From Anabaenopsis elenkinii CCIBt3563 (GTDB lineage: Bacteria; Cyanobacteriota; Cyanobacteriia; Cyanobacteriales; Nostocaceae): a stretch of 64,000 nucleotides of DNA. The stretch is from assembly GCF_015245355.1 (NCBI RefSeq), contig NZ_CP063311.1, forward strand, positions 4,036,606-4,100,605, in the 5' to 3' direction. The notes below the pieces were generated by a model. The model was not told the origin of the DNA, made no database searches, and saw only the letters and a program-made list of their open reading frames with translations. Both the position numbers and the translations under genes were made by a program. Shown here in pieces: positions 9,669-18,515 of this stretch. Numbering within the stretch: the first letter of the stretch is position 1; each line of letters starts with the position of its first letter.

Positions 9669-10082
9669 TCATTTCCCACGCTGGTTTTCAATATATTTTT
9701 TAACTACCTCAGTGCTTACTTGTCCAGTTGTCGCAACAAAGTAGGTTGGCGTCCACAAAGAAGGTAGCTTTTTTAATTGTGGAAATTCTTTTCTTAAGTA
9801 ATTTGATGCTCTACCTTTAACCCATCTAGCAATATCTGCTGGGGATTCATGGGTCGGCGCATTAATAAAAAAGTGAACATGGTCTGGTTGAACTTCAAGT
9901 GCAATTAATTTCCATCCATGTTCAGTAACTAAGTCAAAAATAATTTCTTGTAATCGTGTAGCAACATCTTTAATTAATACTGGTCTTCTACGCTTTGGTA
10001 CAAAAACAAAGTGGTAGTTGATTGATGATACAGAGTTTTCGGTTCATCTGTACTCATAATCTTCTTTTGATAACTTAGCCAT
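9669..10082 (-). pseudogene. tnpA: IS200/IS605 TnpA (Y1 HUH transposase) with a nonsense codon
   Basis: Translation from the ATG at 10082 gives MAKLSKEDYEYR, then TGA, then TENSVSSINYHFVFVPKRRR and the rest of a normal 137-residue TnpA. The HUH motif is present (QPDHVHFF) and so is the C-terminal helix with the catalytic tyrosine (VVKKYIENQ). In relatives the position of the TGA is usually Arg (YRRTE), so a single CGA to TGA change explains the stop. No in-frame ATG soon after it would rescue the domain. These enzymes excise and insert single-stranded DNA. I call it inactivated; sequencing error is the alternative. Confidence 0.85.
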
Positions 10083-10117
10083 TATGTGCTGTTGACTTTA
10101 AATGTTGTTTCAACTAT

Positions 10118-10134
10118 CCTCCTGTTTAGGAGGT
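10118..10134. promoter_or_regulatory. Hairpin between tnpA and tnpB that includes the tnpB Shine-Dalgarno
   Basis: CCTCCT and AGGAGG are perfect complements separated by GTTT. The right arm is an ideal Shine-Dalgarno about ten bases before the TTG start of tnpB, so the hairpin could sequester it and keep TnpB translation low. Confidence 0.5.
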
Positions 10135-10143
10135 GAGTAAAGA

Positions 10144-10921
10144 TTGTACAGAACAATTCCAATCAGAGCTAGATTCACTGATGAAGAAAAAGCTTTTTGG
10201 GTTGACCAATGCCAACACTCGAATAGCTTAATAAATTGTGCGATTTACTATACTCGTCAAAGTCATTACGCACGACTAGAAAGCATGGATAATGCTTTGA
10301 CAACTTATTGGTCTGGCGACGAATTGCGTAGTGGATGGAAAACTTATTATTGCCAAACAACTTACCCGGAATTAGATAAAACTCTTAAAGATAACCCCCA
10401 TTACAAAGGTTTAGCCGCACAAGCAGCACAACAAACCTTAAAGCTAGTTGGTGAAGCAATAACCAGTTACAACGGATTGGTTAAAGCTTATTACAACGGA
10501 GAGCTTGATAGACCCTCATTACCTAAGTATCGTAAAAAAGGAGGATTAGCGGGAGTAACATTCCCAAGACAAGCACTTACTTTTAAAGATGGTTATTTCA
10601 AGCCATCAATAAGTAAAGAAACCAAACCAGAATTAATCACAGATATCAAACTAACCTTGCCTGATTTTATTGATTCCGATTGGGTAAAGGAAGTAACAGT
10701 TCGTCCTTATTATGGTCTTTTCTGGATTGACTGGGTAATTGATGATGGTAAGCAACCAATTGAAAACAACCCACATCTTGATTACTCCCAAGCATGGGGA
10801 TTTGACCACGGAGGGACTAATTGGTTAACAGGTGTTTCTACTCTTGGCAAAAGTTTAATCATTGATGGTAAGAAACTCAAATCAATGAATCAAGGTTATT
10901 GCCGTTTAGTTGCCAAATATA
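10144..10921 (+). pseudogene. tnpB: TnpB (RNA-guided nuclease-like), N-terminal part, split by insertion
   Basis: The frame starts at TTG 10144 behind an AGGAGG site and encodes about 259 residues of a TnpB of the IS605 type, including the first RuvC motif (WGFDHGGTNW, with its aspartate). It is cut at the codons for VAKY. The matching C-terminal part resumes at 12477 in the same frame (K-Q-G-K), so the ancestral gene encoded about 457 residues. As it stands the frame runs on into the inserted DNA for about 11 foreign residues (to 10959). TnpB proteins are RuvC nucleases guided by an RNA made from the element's right end. Confidence 0.88.
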
Positions 10922-10950
10922 GCAGGGGGCAGGGGGCAGGGGGCAGGGGG
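10922..10950 (+). repeat. G-rich heptamer repeat (GCAGGGG)n
   Basis: Four near-perfect copies of a GGGGGCA heptamer follow the tnpB break directly. Tandem heptanucleotide repeats of this kind (STRR) are known from heterocystous cyanobacteria. It forms the left end of a 97-base segment that belongs neither to tnpB nor clearly to the IS701 element. Confidence 0.75.
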
Positions 10951-11018
10951 AAGCCTTGAAACGCTTCAAGTTCAATGGTTTTATCTTCTGTTTATGTCCT
11001 AACCACCTTGGCGGTTGC

Positions 11019-12477
11019 TATATCCCTCTTCTGTCACTTTCCGAGAATAAAGAATATAATAGTTAAAAGAAAAAACTCTACAAGGTAGGTAGAGCAATGG
11101 ATGTAGAATTACAAATACTCAAACATTTACGTCGAGAGGCCCACCCAACAGTGGGAGTCATAGATGAATATTGTGAAGAGTACAGAGACATATTTAAAGA
11201 AGTAAGAAATTATGAGTGCTTCAAATATTTACATTTGGGAATCATCTCAACGCTCAAAAGGAAATCCTTACCAGAGATAGCGAAAGTAGTAAGCATAAAC
11301 TCAGCCCAATCATTACATCATTTTATTGCTAATTCAGACTGGTCAGTAGAGAAAGTAAGAAACAAAAGATTAGATAAAATAAAGAGAGCATTAAATGGAA
11401 AAGCAATTACCGTAGTCATTGATGAAACAGGAGACAGGAAAAAAGGTAACAAGACTGATTACGTAGCCAGACAATATTTAGGAAGTGTGGGGAAAATAGA
11501 TAGAGGGATAGTTTCAGTCAATGCCTATGGAGTGTACGATAACATAACATTTCCGCTACTGTTCAAAGTATTCAAACCGCAAAAGACACTAAGAGCAGAA
11601 GATACATATAAGACCAAGATAGAATTAGCGACAGAAATAATTACAGAATTAATTGAGTTCGGCTTTACTATTGAATTAGTATTGGCAGACAGTTTATATG
11701 GTGAGAGTAGTCAATTTATAAGAAAATTAGCAGCATATAACTTAGCTTATGTCGTAGCAATTAGAAGTAATCATGCAGTATGGTTGCCTGGCAATCAGAA
11801 GGTTAGGGCGAATAAGTGGTGTAAATTTACCAGAACATTTAGTAACCAAAAATCAGAGAATAGATATATCCGCGAAATAATTTATGGTAAGAGAAAGGAG
11901 ATAACTTACTGGGAATTAACCACAGATCCAGAAACAATGCCAGAGAATTCTACTTCTTTTGTCATGACCAATCTTCAAGGAAATCTCAAGAAAATTTTAG
12001 GCGACTTTTATGGATTAAGAACATGGGTAGAATATGCCTTTCGTCAGTGTAAACAGGAATTAGGTTGGACAGATTATCGGTTTACTGATTTTCAGCATAT
12101 TGAGAAATGGTGGGAAATTATTTTGTGTGTTTACACAATGATTAGTTTAAACTCTCCAGCGTTTTTATCCCTAAATCAATCTCATCAGCTTGCACCTAAC
12201 ATACTAGAAATCAGTGCAGTTGATTTCTCTGTGCATCAGCAATGGAATCATCAAACCGGATGGAAGAATACTCTCAATAATCTGCGATTAATTGTCCAAC
12301 CATTTTTACTTTTTTGGTTGATTTATCCCTGGCTTGATGTTTTTCCCAATTCCAATTTGCTGCTTGGGTTTAACCAACTCATTAGTGTTATGAATGGATT
12401 AAAACCCTTTTATTCTTCTGCATAATTTATTGTATTTACTGCTTGTTTATTTCGGAAAGTGACAGAAGAGGGATATA
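11019..12477. mobile_element. IS701-family insertion sequence, apparently complete
   Basis: Inverted repeats of about 27 bp bound the element: the left end reads TATATCCCTCTTCTGTCACT and the right end is its complement. They flank one intact transposase. On the right it abuts the tnpB C-terminal half directly; on the left a 97-base segment separates it from the N-terminal half. ATAT(A) occurs on both sides and may be a target duplication, but it also overlaps the ends of the inverted repeats, so the exact boundary is uncertain by a few bases. Confidence 0.82.
11097..12425 (+). CDS. IS701-family DDE transposase
   Basis: The 442-residue protein has the IS701-type signature: VIDETGDRKKGNKTDYVARQ (first catalytic Asp), LVLADSLYGESSQF (second Asp) and YGLRTWVEYAFRQCKQELGW (catalytic Glu region with the Y-R-x-K/C pattern). 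It is full length for the family with no frame break, so it is probably active. The start ATG at 11097 follows AGGTAGGTAGAGC. A DDE cut-and-paste mechanism is expected. Confidence 0.92.
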   Translation: MDVELQILKHLRREAHPTVGVIDEYCEEYRDIFKEVRNYECFKYLHLGIISTLKRKSLPEIAKVVSINSAQSLHHFIANSDWSVEKVRNKRLDKIKRALNGKAITVVIDETGDRKKGNKTDYVARQYLGSVGKIDRGIVSVNAYGVYDNITFPLLFKVFKPQKTLRAEDTYKTKIELATEIITELIEFGFTIELVLADSLYGESSQFIRKLAAYNLAYVVAIRSNHAVWLPGNQKVRANKWCKFTRTFSNQKSENRYIREIIYGKRKEITYWELTTDPETMPENSTSFVMTNLQGNLKKILGDFYGLRTWVEYAFRQCKQELGWTDYRFTDFQHIEKWWEIILCVYTMISLNSPAFLSLNQSHQLAPNILEISAVDFSVHQQWNHQTGWKNTLNNLRLIVQPFLLFWLIYPWLDVFPNSNLLLGFNQLISVMNGLKPFYSSA

Positions 12478-13073
12478 AGCAAGGTAAGTCTGATTTTTAT
12501 TGGGATGCTAACCTTGACCGCATTCAACGCAAACGCAATAACCAGATGCGAGATGCCATTAACAAAGCAGCTAGATTCATTGTTAACAGATGTCTGAATG
12601 ACCAGATAGGAAATATAGTTATTGGATGGAATCAAGGACAAAAAGTTAATGCTAATTTAGGTAAGGTAAATAATCAAAATTTTGTCCCCATCCCCACAGG
12701 GAGATTGATTCAAAGATTAAAGGAATTGGCTAATGAATATGGAATTATTGTGACATTAACGGAAGAAGCGTATACATCAAAAGCGTCTTACCTGGATGAC
12801 GATAGCCTCTACACGCATGGTGAAAAACCCGCAGGATGGAAACCGTCAGGTAAAAGGGTCAAGCGTGGATTATACCAATCTGCCAAAGGATTATTAATCT
12901 CCGCAGATGCTCAAGCTGCAGCAAATATTTTAAGAAAAGTAACCACACAGCTAGGTTTATGTTTAGCCGAGGTGGGTAGGGCATCTTTGACTGTGCCACA
13001 ACGATATGACTTGTTTATTAGGTTAAATAAATCATATCGTAAACGTTGCATAGCGTGTCTTCAGACCGCGTAG
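12477..13073 (+). pseudogene. tnpB: TnpB, C-terminal part, separated from its N-terminus
   Basis: This part carries the rest of the RuvC nuclease: the central block (RKRNNQMRDAINKAARFIV), the glutamate-bearing motif TEEAYTSKASYLD and the final aspartate motif SADAQAAANILRK. The cysteine pairs of the usual TnpB zinc ribbon are absent between the last two motifs, which is a feature of this subfamily or of decay. A GTG at 12459, inside the IS701 end, could start a 204-residue product. The 3' end, including a palindromic ACGATAT...ATATCGT stretch, is shared with a remnant at 43.9-44.0 kb. Confidence 0.88.
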
Positions 13074-13279
13074 CAACATCAGTTTATAATCCCTTGTGTT
13101 TCAACCAAGGGAGAAGTCAACAATAGCAAAAGTCAAATCCTCATGATCATCAAATGGTTTAGGAATTTTATCATCTCCTCAGCCGTAAATCACATTTTCT
13201 GCACATAGTGAGAAATATTTTTGCCCAGGGACTTACCAGCACTTTAGTATTGCTGGTGAAAATTACTGGGCATTTATAC
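13074..13279. other. Right end of the IS605-type element and spacer
   Basis: A hairpin (CCCTTG/CAAGGG with an eight-base loop) near 13091-13112 is probably the right-end structure recognised by TnpA. The tnpB 3' end plus this region is where a guide (omega) RNA would be made. The remaining bases to 13279 show no gene. Confidence 0.45.
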
Positions 13280-13501
13280 TTAAGAAGTATGGAACAAAGT
13301 TTCTAAATATACTCGTGCTGTGCGGCGATGGCGATCGCGCCCTTCGGGTTCATCGCTGGTGCTATTTTGGAGTATAAACAGGGATAAAGCAGCGGTTAGG
13401 ACTCTTTTTTCATCCCAATCAGGGTGGTTTTCTAAGTAATTTTTCAGTGATTCATGTAGTGTTTCGGGAATTTCTGTCAAGATACTAACTGTTGCGTTCA
13501 T
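13280..13501 (-). CDS. DUF2811 family small protein
   Basis: The 73-residue protein starts MNATVSILTEIPETLHESL and continues NHPDWDEKRVLTAALSLFI, the conserved core of the cyanobacterial DUF2811 family. Its function is unknown. The fold looks like a short ribbon-helix-helix-like or antitoxin-like domain (one strand then two helices), but I see no partner toxin gene. The start at 13501 has AAGGA upstream; the eight extra codons upstream in frame lack support. Confidence 0.72.
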   Translation of the reverse strand: MNATVSILTEIPETLHESLKNYLENHPDWDEKRVLTAALSLFILQNSTSDEPEGRDRHRRTARVYLETLFHTS

Positions 13502-13525
13502 GGGTTTTTCCTTCTCTGAAATCAA

Positions 13526-13950
13526 TCAAGAGAGATAAGTTGCTACATAGTTCCGTCTTGATTTGACAATCTACACCAAGGTCTAAGGTGATTTTTTGGT
13601 GTCAATGGTGGAACAGACTATAAAAAAGCTGGTCGCACCATTGTGCGCTAACAGGGGGTGGGTTTGTCAATGCTGCAAAATGTTACATATCACGGTATCA
13701 AAAATAAATACCAACGTAACTATAAGGGTTTGAGGTGAGTTTTTGTTACGGAAATTCACAAAAACTCAGTAATATACAGGGGTGGATCTTCACAAACAAT
13801 AATCCCCAGTAAAACTGTAAACGCCTATAAGTTCGTCAATGGTCTGTGGAAAACTACTAAAAGACCTGTGGAAATCCTGTGGAATAAGTGAGGAAAAATT
13901 TCCGCAATGATAAGAATTACAAAAAATTGCTGCTTGATCCAGTAGGGGCT
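13526..13950. other. Gene-free stretch with DnaA-box-like repeats
   Basis: No gene is evident. The left part is AT-rich with short inverted repeats, and the right part holds three TGTGGAA motifs (listed separately). Confidence 0.5.
13845..13886. repeat. Cluster of three DnaA-box-like nonamers
   Basis: TGTGGAAAA (13845), TGTGGAAAT (13867) and TGTGGAATA (13878) lie in the same orientation within 42 bp. Their complements (TTTTCCACA and two one- or two-base variants) resemble cyanobacterial DnaA boxes. No dnaA or dnaN gene is nearby, so a replication origin is not implied; DnaA titration or regulation is possible. Confidence 0.4.
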
Positions 13951-14586
13951 CTAGCGGCGACGTTCTTGTAACTTGCGATATACTGACTTTAAGTCTACCC
14001 GATGATGAGCCAAGGCCACTAGGGTATGGTAGAGTAGGTCTGCTACCTCCCCAGCAATGGCATCCTCCTGATTATCTTTAAAAGCCATGACCACCTCGGC
14101 GGTTTCCTCGCCAATCTTTTTTAAAATTTTGTTGTCCCCACCTGCGAATAACTTACAAGTGTAAGAAGTTTGTGTGGGATGGTCACGGCGATCGCAAATT
14201 ACCTGAAATAATTGGGAGAGAGTATCACCGGGAGGGGGAGAGACCTTTGTACTACCCTCCCCGGGGTGGGCTGAAATATCCCCTAACTGTTGTACTCCAA
14301 TGAGTAAAGCATCACTATCACAGTCATAACGGATAGTTTCCACCTTGTGAATATGTCCAGAAGTTGCGCCCTGATGACATAATTCCTGGCGGGAAGGACT
14401 GTAAAACCAAGTTTCCCCAGTTTCCAAGGTTTTTTGTAAAGACTCCCGACTCATCCAGGCCATCATTAACACAGTTCCATCCAAATAATCTTGGATAATT
14501 GCCGGTACTAGACCCCTTTCATCGTAGGAAATCTGCTCAACCGGGATAGAGAGGGGTAGTGAATGGGGATCATGAGAAAACATCAC
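13951..14586 (-). CDS. hisIE: Bifunctional phosphoribosyl-AMP cyclohydrolase / phosphoribosyl-ATP pyrophosphatase
   Basis: The N-terminal half (residues about 20-125) is HisI, the cyclohydrolase, with DGTVLMMAWMSRESL, TWFYSPSRQEL and the zinc-site region YDCDSDALL. The C-terminal half (about 122-211) is HisE, the pyrophosphatase, with YTCKLFAGGDNKILKKIGEE and EVADLLYHTLVAL. Together they catalyse the second and third steps of histidine synthesis. A fused 211-residue HisIE is the usual cyanobacterial form. In the HisI motif the common W-K/G is CHQGATSGH here, a conservative variant. A second Met directly follows the first, so the start could be 14583. The gene is divergent from hemL. Confidence 0.95.
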   Translation of the reverse strand: MMFSHDPHSLPLSIPVEQISYDERGLVPAIIQDYLDGTVLMMAWMSRESLQKTLETGETWFYSPSRQELCHQGATSGHIHKVETIRYDCDSDALLIGVQQLGDISAHPGEGSTKVSPPPGDTLSQLFQVICDRRDHPTQTSYTCKLFAGGDNKILKKIGEETAEVVMAFKDNQEDAIAGEVADLLYHTLVALAHHRVDLKSVYRKLQERRR

Positions 14587-14758
14587 AATTTTAACTCTGT
14601 TGTGTATATTTCAATGGAAAATATACAATACCATTGATATGATTGACGGAAAAATGACTCCGTTTAAACAAAAACATTCCTATCTGTAGCAGACTGCATC
14701 TTGACGGCAGTTCATGGTGCTTTGATGTGATAATTATTCCCACAATTAGGAGAGAGCT

Positions 14759-16057
14759 TTGGTAAATACCACAATTAAAACCACAAAATCACAAGAAATC
14801 TTTGCTGCTGCTCAAAACTTAATGCCGGGAGGAGTGAGTTCTCCAGTTCGCGCCTTTAAATCTGTAGGTGGACAACCCATAGTATTTGACCGTGTGAAAG
14901 ACGCATACATATGGGATGTAGATGGCAACCAATATATTGATTATGTAGGAACTTGGGGACCAGCCATATGTGGTCATGCCCATCCAGAAGTAATTGCAGC
15001 CCTCCATGAAGCCTTAGAAAAAGGTACTAGCTTCGGCGCTCCCTCAGTACTAGAAAATGTACTGGCAGAAATGGTAATTGATGCGGTTCCTAGCATCGAA
15101 ATGGTGAGATTTGTCAATTCTGGTACTGAAGCCTGTATGGCGGTGCTGCGACTGATGCGGGCTTTTACCAACCGGGAGAAAATCATCAAGTTTGAAGGCT
15201 GCTACCACGGTCACGCCGATATGTTTCTAGTTAAGGCTGGTTCTGGTGTGGCTACATTGGGTTTACCCGATTCCCCCGGAGTACCCAAATCAGCTACCAT
15301 GAACACCCTCACAGCGCCTTATAACGACTTAGAAGCAGTCAAAGCCTTGTTTGCAGAAAACCCAAATCAAATTGCTGGGGTAATCCTGGAGCCAGTAGTA
15401 GGTAATGCTGGTTTTATTACTCCCGATGCTGGTTTTCTCGAAGGTTTGAGAGAAATCACCCGGGAGCATGGAGCATTACTGGTATTTGACGAGGTAATGA
15501 CAGGGTTTCGTATCGCCTATGGCGGCGCTCAGGAGAAATTTGGGGTCACACCCGATTTAACTACATTGGGTAAGGTGATTGGTGGGGGGTTACCGGTGGG
15601 AGCCTACGGCGGTCGCCGTGACATCATGTCAATGATAGCTCCAGCAGGACCTGTGTATCAGGCGGGAACTTTGTCGGGTAATCCTTTAGCAATGACTGCT
15701 GGGATTAAAACCTTGGAATTGTTGCAAAGACCGGGTACCTATGATTATCTGGATCAAATCACTCAAAAGTTAGCAGATGGGTTGCTGGAAATTGCCCAAG
15801 CAACTGGTCACCCAGCTTGTGGTGGTCATATTAGTGCCATGTTTGGCTTATTCTTCACCTCTGGCCCTGTGCATAACTATGAAGATGCTAAAAAGTCTGA
15901 TATGGCTAAATTTGGTCGCTTCCATCGTGGGATGTTAGAGCGTGGTGTTTATTTAGCACCTTCTCAGTTTGAGGCCGGGTTTACCTGTTTGGCTCATACT
16001 CAAGCAGATATTGACCAGACTTTAGCCGTTGCTAAAGAAGTGATGTCTAGTCTGTAG
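14759..16057 (+). CDS. hemL: Glutamate-1-semialdehyde 2,1-aminomutase
   Basis: This PLP enzyme makes 5-aminolevulinate, the precursor of haem, chlorophyll and bilins, by the C5 pathway. The 432-residue sequence has the class-III aminotransferase blocks: [49 protein letters not shown] and the PLP-lysine motif [16 protein letters not shown]. The start is TTG at 14759, supported by AGGAGAG five bases upstream and by the conserved N-terminal [10 protein letters not shown]. Location is cytoplasmic. The gene stands alone, divergent from hisIE. Confidence 0.97.
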   Translation: MVNTTIKTTKSQEIFAAAQNLMPGGVSSPVRAFKSVGGQPIVFDRVKDAYIWDVDGNQYIDYVGTWGPAICGHAHPEVIAALHEALEKGTSFGAPSVLENVLAEMVIDAVPSIEMVRFVNSGTEACMAVLRLMRAFTNREKIIKFEGCYHGHADMFLVKAGSGVATLGLPDSPGVPKSATMNTLTAPYNDLEAVKALFAENPNQIAGVILEPVVGNAGFITPDAGFLEGLREITREHGALLVFDEVMTGFRIAYGGAQEKFGVTPDLTTLGKVIGGGLPVGAYGGRRDIMSMIAPAGPVYQAGTLSGNPLAMTAGIKTLELLQRPGTYDYLDQITQKLADGLLEIAQATGHPACGGHISAMFGLFFTSGPVHNYEDAKKSDMAKFGRFHRGMLERGVYLAPSQFEAGFTCLAHTQADIDQTLAVAKEVMSSL

Positions 16058-16088
16058 GCTCCTGATTCGGATACTCTAGAAATGAATT

Positions 16089-16113
16089 ACCCCCGGATCC
16101 TGGAGCCGGGGGT
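16089..16113 (+). terminator. GC-rich hairpin after hemL
   Basis: ACCCCCGG and CCGGGGGT pair perfectly around a nine-base loop, 30 bases after the hemL stop. No T-run follows, so termination may need help or the hairpin may stabilise the transcript. Confidence 0.5.
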
Positions 16114-16237
16114 GGAGATAGATAGGCGAAAATATTGACTTTCACAGTCAAATGTGTTACTGAAGGATTTCTAGGTCAGTTAGACTAATCTCAAACTACA
16201 TGGGAGTAGGTTTTATTAACGCCATAAGGACATGAGG

Positions 16238-16402
16238 TTAACAGCCGCAGCCATTATGTCCGCAGCCTTTGATAGTTTTATGACCTTCAGCACAGCCATC
16301 AGAACAATAATATTTACCGTCTTTTTTAATAATGGCTTCCTCAAGGGAGACTACACATAAGCAATTGGGACAGGCGCACTTCATTTGAGTGACGGTAGTC
16401 AT
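16238..16402 (-). CDS. smtA: SmtA-type metallothionein, 54 residues
   Basis: Translated from ATG 16402, the product has nine cysteines in 54 residues: MKCACPNCLCVV, then YYCSDGCAEGH, then CGHNGCGC at the end, with two histidines. This is the arrangement of cyanobacterial SmtA/BmtA metallothioneins, which bind a Zn4 cluster and protect against zinc and cadmium. AGGAGAG precedes the ATG at a good distance. An ArsR/SmtB-type operator lies just upstream (16439-16464), but the smtB regulator gene is not in the window. The gene is too short for usual length cut-offs and easily missed. Confidence 0.93.
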   Translation of the reverse strand: MTTVTQMKCACPNCLCVVSLEEAIIKKDGKYYCSDGCAEGHKTIKGCGHNGCGC

Positions 16403-16438
16403 AGTTCTCTCCTAATACCGAATAATTATCTATTCTAC

Positions 16439-16472
16439 AATACCTGAACAGATATTCAAGTATTATTGAATA
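16439..16472 (-). promoter_or_regulatory. ArsR/SmtB-type 12-2-12 operator
   Basis: AATACCTGAACA (16439-16450), GA, then TATTCAAGTATT (16453-16464) form a 12-2-12 inverted repeat with 10 of 12 matches. The TGAA core fits the consensus bound by SmtB-family zinc sensors. A second overlapping repeat, TATTCAA/TTGAATA (16453-16472), extends it. Position about 40 bases before the metallothionein start suggests repression of that gene when zinc is low. Confidence 0.75.
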
Positions 16473-16738
16473 TGGATATGGGCGTGTAACTAATTGTAAA
16501 TTATTTGCTTAAACCGAGTAAATATTACTAAGTCACGCTAGACTAAAAGTAGTTGATTTAATGAGGTGTTGATGCAACATGTCACTCCCAAGGAAGCACT
16601 CCATCTAGATTTAATAGTAAATTAACCCAGTAGTGAACTTTTCTTAACCCCAAAGTAGGCGAGATAAAGTTATTCTCATGCAGTAAAGGGAATCACAACT
16701 ACCCTAATCAAACATGGCGATGATATATTTGCCCAGCT
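16473..16738. other. Intergenic stretch with no clear gene
   Basis: Nothing above 20 codons looks real. A 17-codon frame with ATG at 16572 (MQHVTPKEALHLDLIVN) is noted only because a strong plus-strand terminator follows at 16739. Confidence 0.4.
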
Positions 16739-16776
16739 ATCAGCAGGTAGATTGATACCTGCTGATTTTGTTTTTT
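16739..16776 (+). terminator. Strong intrinsic terminator, plus strand
   Basis: ATCAGCAGGTA and TACCTGCTGAT are perfect 11-bp complements around GATTGA, followed by TTTTGTTTTTT. The T-run exists only on the plus strand, although the nearest genes on both sides (metallothionein and pstB) are on the minus strand, so it must end an unrecognised plus-strand transcript or block read-through into pst antisense. Confidence 0.8.
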
Positions 16777-16802
16777 ACCAATAAAATTGCGCAAACAAAA
16801 GA

Positions 16803-17597
16803 TTATCCAAAACGACCGCTAACATAATCTGCTGTTTTTTGCTCAGAAGGGTGATTAAAAATTACCTCTGTCTGATCAAACTCCACCAATTCGCCCAAAT
16901 ACATAAATGCCGTATAGTCAGATAAACGAGTCGCTTGCTGCATATTATGGGTGACAATCAAAATCGTCACTGTTGTCTTCAATTGAGTAATTAACTCTTC
17001 AATACTGGCAGTAGCTATAGGGTCTAAGGCAGAGGTTGGTTCATCAAACAGTACCATTTCCGGTTCAGTAGCCAAAGCCCGAGCGATGCAGAGCCTTTGC
17101 TGTTGACCCCCAGAAAGATTAAAAGCTAAGTCATTAAGACGGTCTTTGACTTCATCCCACAAAGCCGCACTTTGCAAAGCTGTTTCTACTTTCTCATCAA
17201 TAATGTCACGTCTAGTTTCACCCCTCACCCTCAGACCATAAGCCACATTTTCATAAATAGACTTAGGAAAAGGATTAGGTCTTTGAAACACCATACTAAT
17301 CCGCATTCGCACTTCAATGGGGTCAACTTTACGACTTAGCAAGTTAACTCCATCTGGCTCTAGAGCAATTTCCCCTCCATAGCGGTTACCCGGATACAGG
17401 TCATGCATCCGGTTGAAACAACGTAGTAGGGTGGTTTTACCACATCCAGATGGCCCAATCAATGCGGTAACCTGCTTTTGTGCCACTGGCATATTAATGT
17501 TCTTCAAAGCATGGACTGTACCAGCATAGTAAAAGTTAAGACTATTAACCGCCGCCTTTAAGGGCTTGTTCAGTTTGGAAGATCCTGTTTCTACCAT
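16803..17597 (-). CDS. pstB: Phosphate ABC transporter ATP-binding protein
   Basis: This is the nucleotide-binding subunit of the PstSCAB high-affinity phosphate importer. The 264 residues contain Walker [10 protein letters not shown], a canonical Q-loop VFQRPNPFP, the signature LSGGQQQR, Walker [14 protein letters not shown] and the switch His in IVTHNMQQ. Its ATG overlaps the pstA stop by seven bases (ATGGTAG), which indicates translational coupling. It is the last gene of the pstS-pstC-pstA-pstB cluster. Start and length are normal. Confidence 0.96.
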   Translation of the reverse strand: MVETGSSKLNKPLKAAVNSLNFYYAGTVHALKNINMPVAQKQVTALIGPSGCGKTTLLRCFNRMHDLYPGNRYGGEIALEPDGVNLLSRKVDPIEVRMRISMVFQRPNPFPKSIYENVAYGLRVRGETRRDIIDEKVETALQSAALWDEVKDRLNDLAFNLSGGQQQRLCIARALATEPEMVLFDEPTSALDPIATASIEELITQLKTTVTILIVTHNMQQATRLSDYTAFMYLGELVEFDQTEVIFNHPSEQKTADYVSGRFG

Positions 17598-18514
17598 TTG
17601 ATTTTACTGCGTAAACGATAGCGGAAATAAATTGCTACAGCATTCATGGACAAAGTAATCACAATCAAAACAATACCCGCTGCTGCAGCGTTCACCTGAA
17701 AGCTGGCTTGGGGACGAGATACCCAAGAAAACATTTGAATTGGTAGTACAGTAAAAGGAGCAGATAACCAAGCAAATGAAATGAAGGGAAAATCACCCGT
17801 GATTGGGGGGTCAGGTAAGAAGGCAATAAATGTCAAAGCCCCAATAGTAATTAAAGGCGCAGTCTCACCAATAGCACGGGCCAAGGCCACAATCACACCA
17901 GTGAGAATTGTTCCCGTCGAGTAAGGCAAAACGTGATCCCAGATTACCTGCCACTTAGAAGCCCCGGTTGCATAAGCTGCCTCGCGAATACTATTAGGAA
18001 TAGCACGAATAGCCTCCCGAGTAGCAACAATTACTATGGGTAAAACTAGTAGGGCTAGAGTTAACCCAGCAGTAATGACACTTTCACCTAGTTTCAATCC
18101 ATAAACAAACACACCCAAAGCTAAAAGCCCATAAATAATCGAAGGAACGCCCGCCAAGTTAGTAACGTTAATTTCGATTAAATCAGATATCCAATTTTTG
18201 CGGGCATACTCTTCTAGGTAAATTCCCGATGCCACGCCAATGGGGACTGCTGCGGATGCAGTGACTAACATCACCAGGATAGTACCTACCCAGGCAGAGA
18301 GAATACCAGCCTGTTGTGGTCTGCGACTGGGAAAAGAAGTGAAAAACTCCCAGGAAAGCCGGGGTAAACCATCGTGCAACAAATCCAAAAATAACGCCAA
18401 CAAGGTGATGATGGCAACTAGCATTGATAACAGGCTGATGATGCCAAAAATATATTCTGAGCGCTTGTTATTACTAATCGCCTTGCGGATCTGCACAAGC
18501 TCAAGATTTTTCAT
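17591..18514 (-). CDS. pstA: Phosphate ABC transporter permease PstA
   Basis: The 307-residue protein has six predicted membrane helices and the permease EAA-type loop ([21 protein letters not shown]) that contacts PstB. With PstC it forms the membrane channel of the phosphate importer. It begins one base after the pstC stop and overlaps pstB, so the three genes are a tight operon. A cluster of charged residues at the N-terminus precedes the first helix, as usual for PstA. Confidence 0.95.
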   Translation of the reverse strand: MKNLELVQIRKAISNNKRSEYIFGIISLLSMLVAIITLLALFLDLLHDGLPRLSWEFFTSFPSRRPQQAGILSAWVGTILVMLVTASAAVPIGVASGIYLEEYARKNWISDLIEINVTNLAGVPSIIYGLLALGVFVYGLKLGESVITAGLTLALLVLPIVIVATREAIRAIPNSIREAAYATGASKWQVIWDHVLPYSTGTILTGVIVALARAIGETAPLITIGALTFIAFLPDPPITGDFPFISFAWLSAPFTVLPIQMFSWVSRPQASFQVNAAAAGIVLIVITLSMNAVAIYFRYRLRSKIKW

Positions 18515-18515
18515 A

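Larger units (their letters stand above)
9600..13125. mobile_element. Decayed IS200/IS605-type element (divergent tnpA/tnpB) interrupted by an IS701-family element
   Basis: tnpA (minus) and tnpB (plus) are divergent, the classical IS605 arrangement. A perfect CCTCCT/AGGAGG hairpin sits between them, and hairpins lie outside each gene's 3' end (GGGGA/TCCCC near 9640-9655; CCCTTG/CAAGGG near 13091-13112). The exact ends are not defined, because IS605-type elements have no terminal inverted repeats. tnpA has an in-frame stop and tnpB is split by a 1.5-kb insertion, so the element cannot move by itself unless helped in trans. Confidence 0.8.

Noticed and set aside
13526..13950. Chromosomal replication origin
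   Set aside because: Three DnaA-like boxes are present, but no dnaA or dnaN gene and no longer box array.
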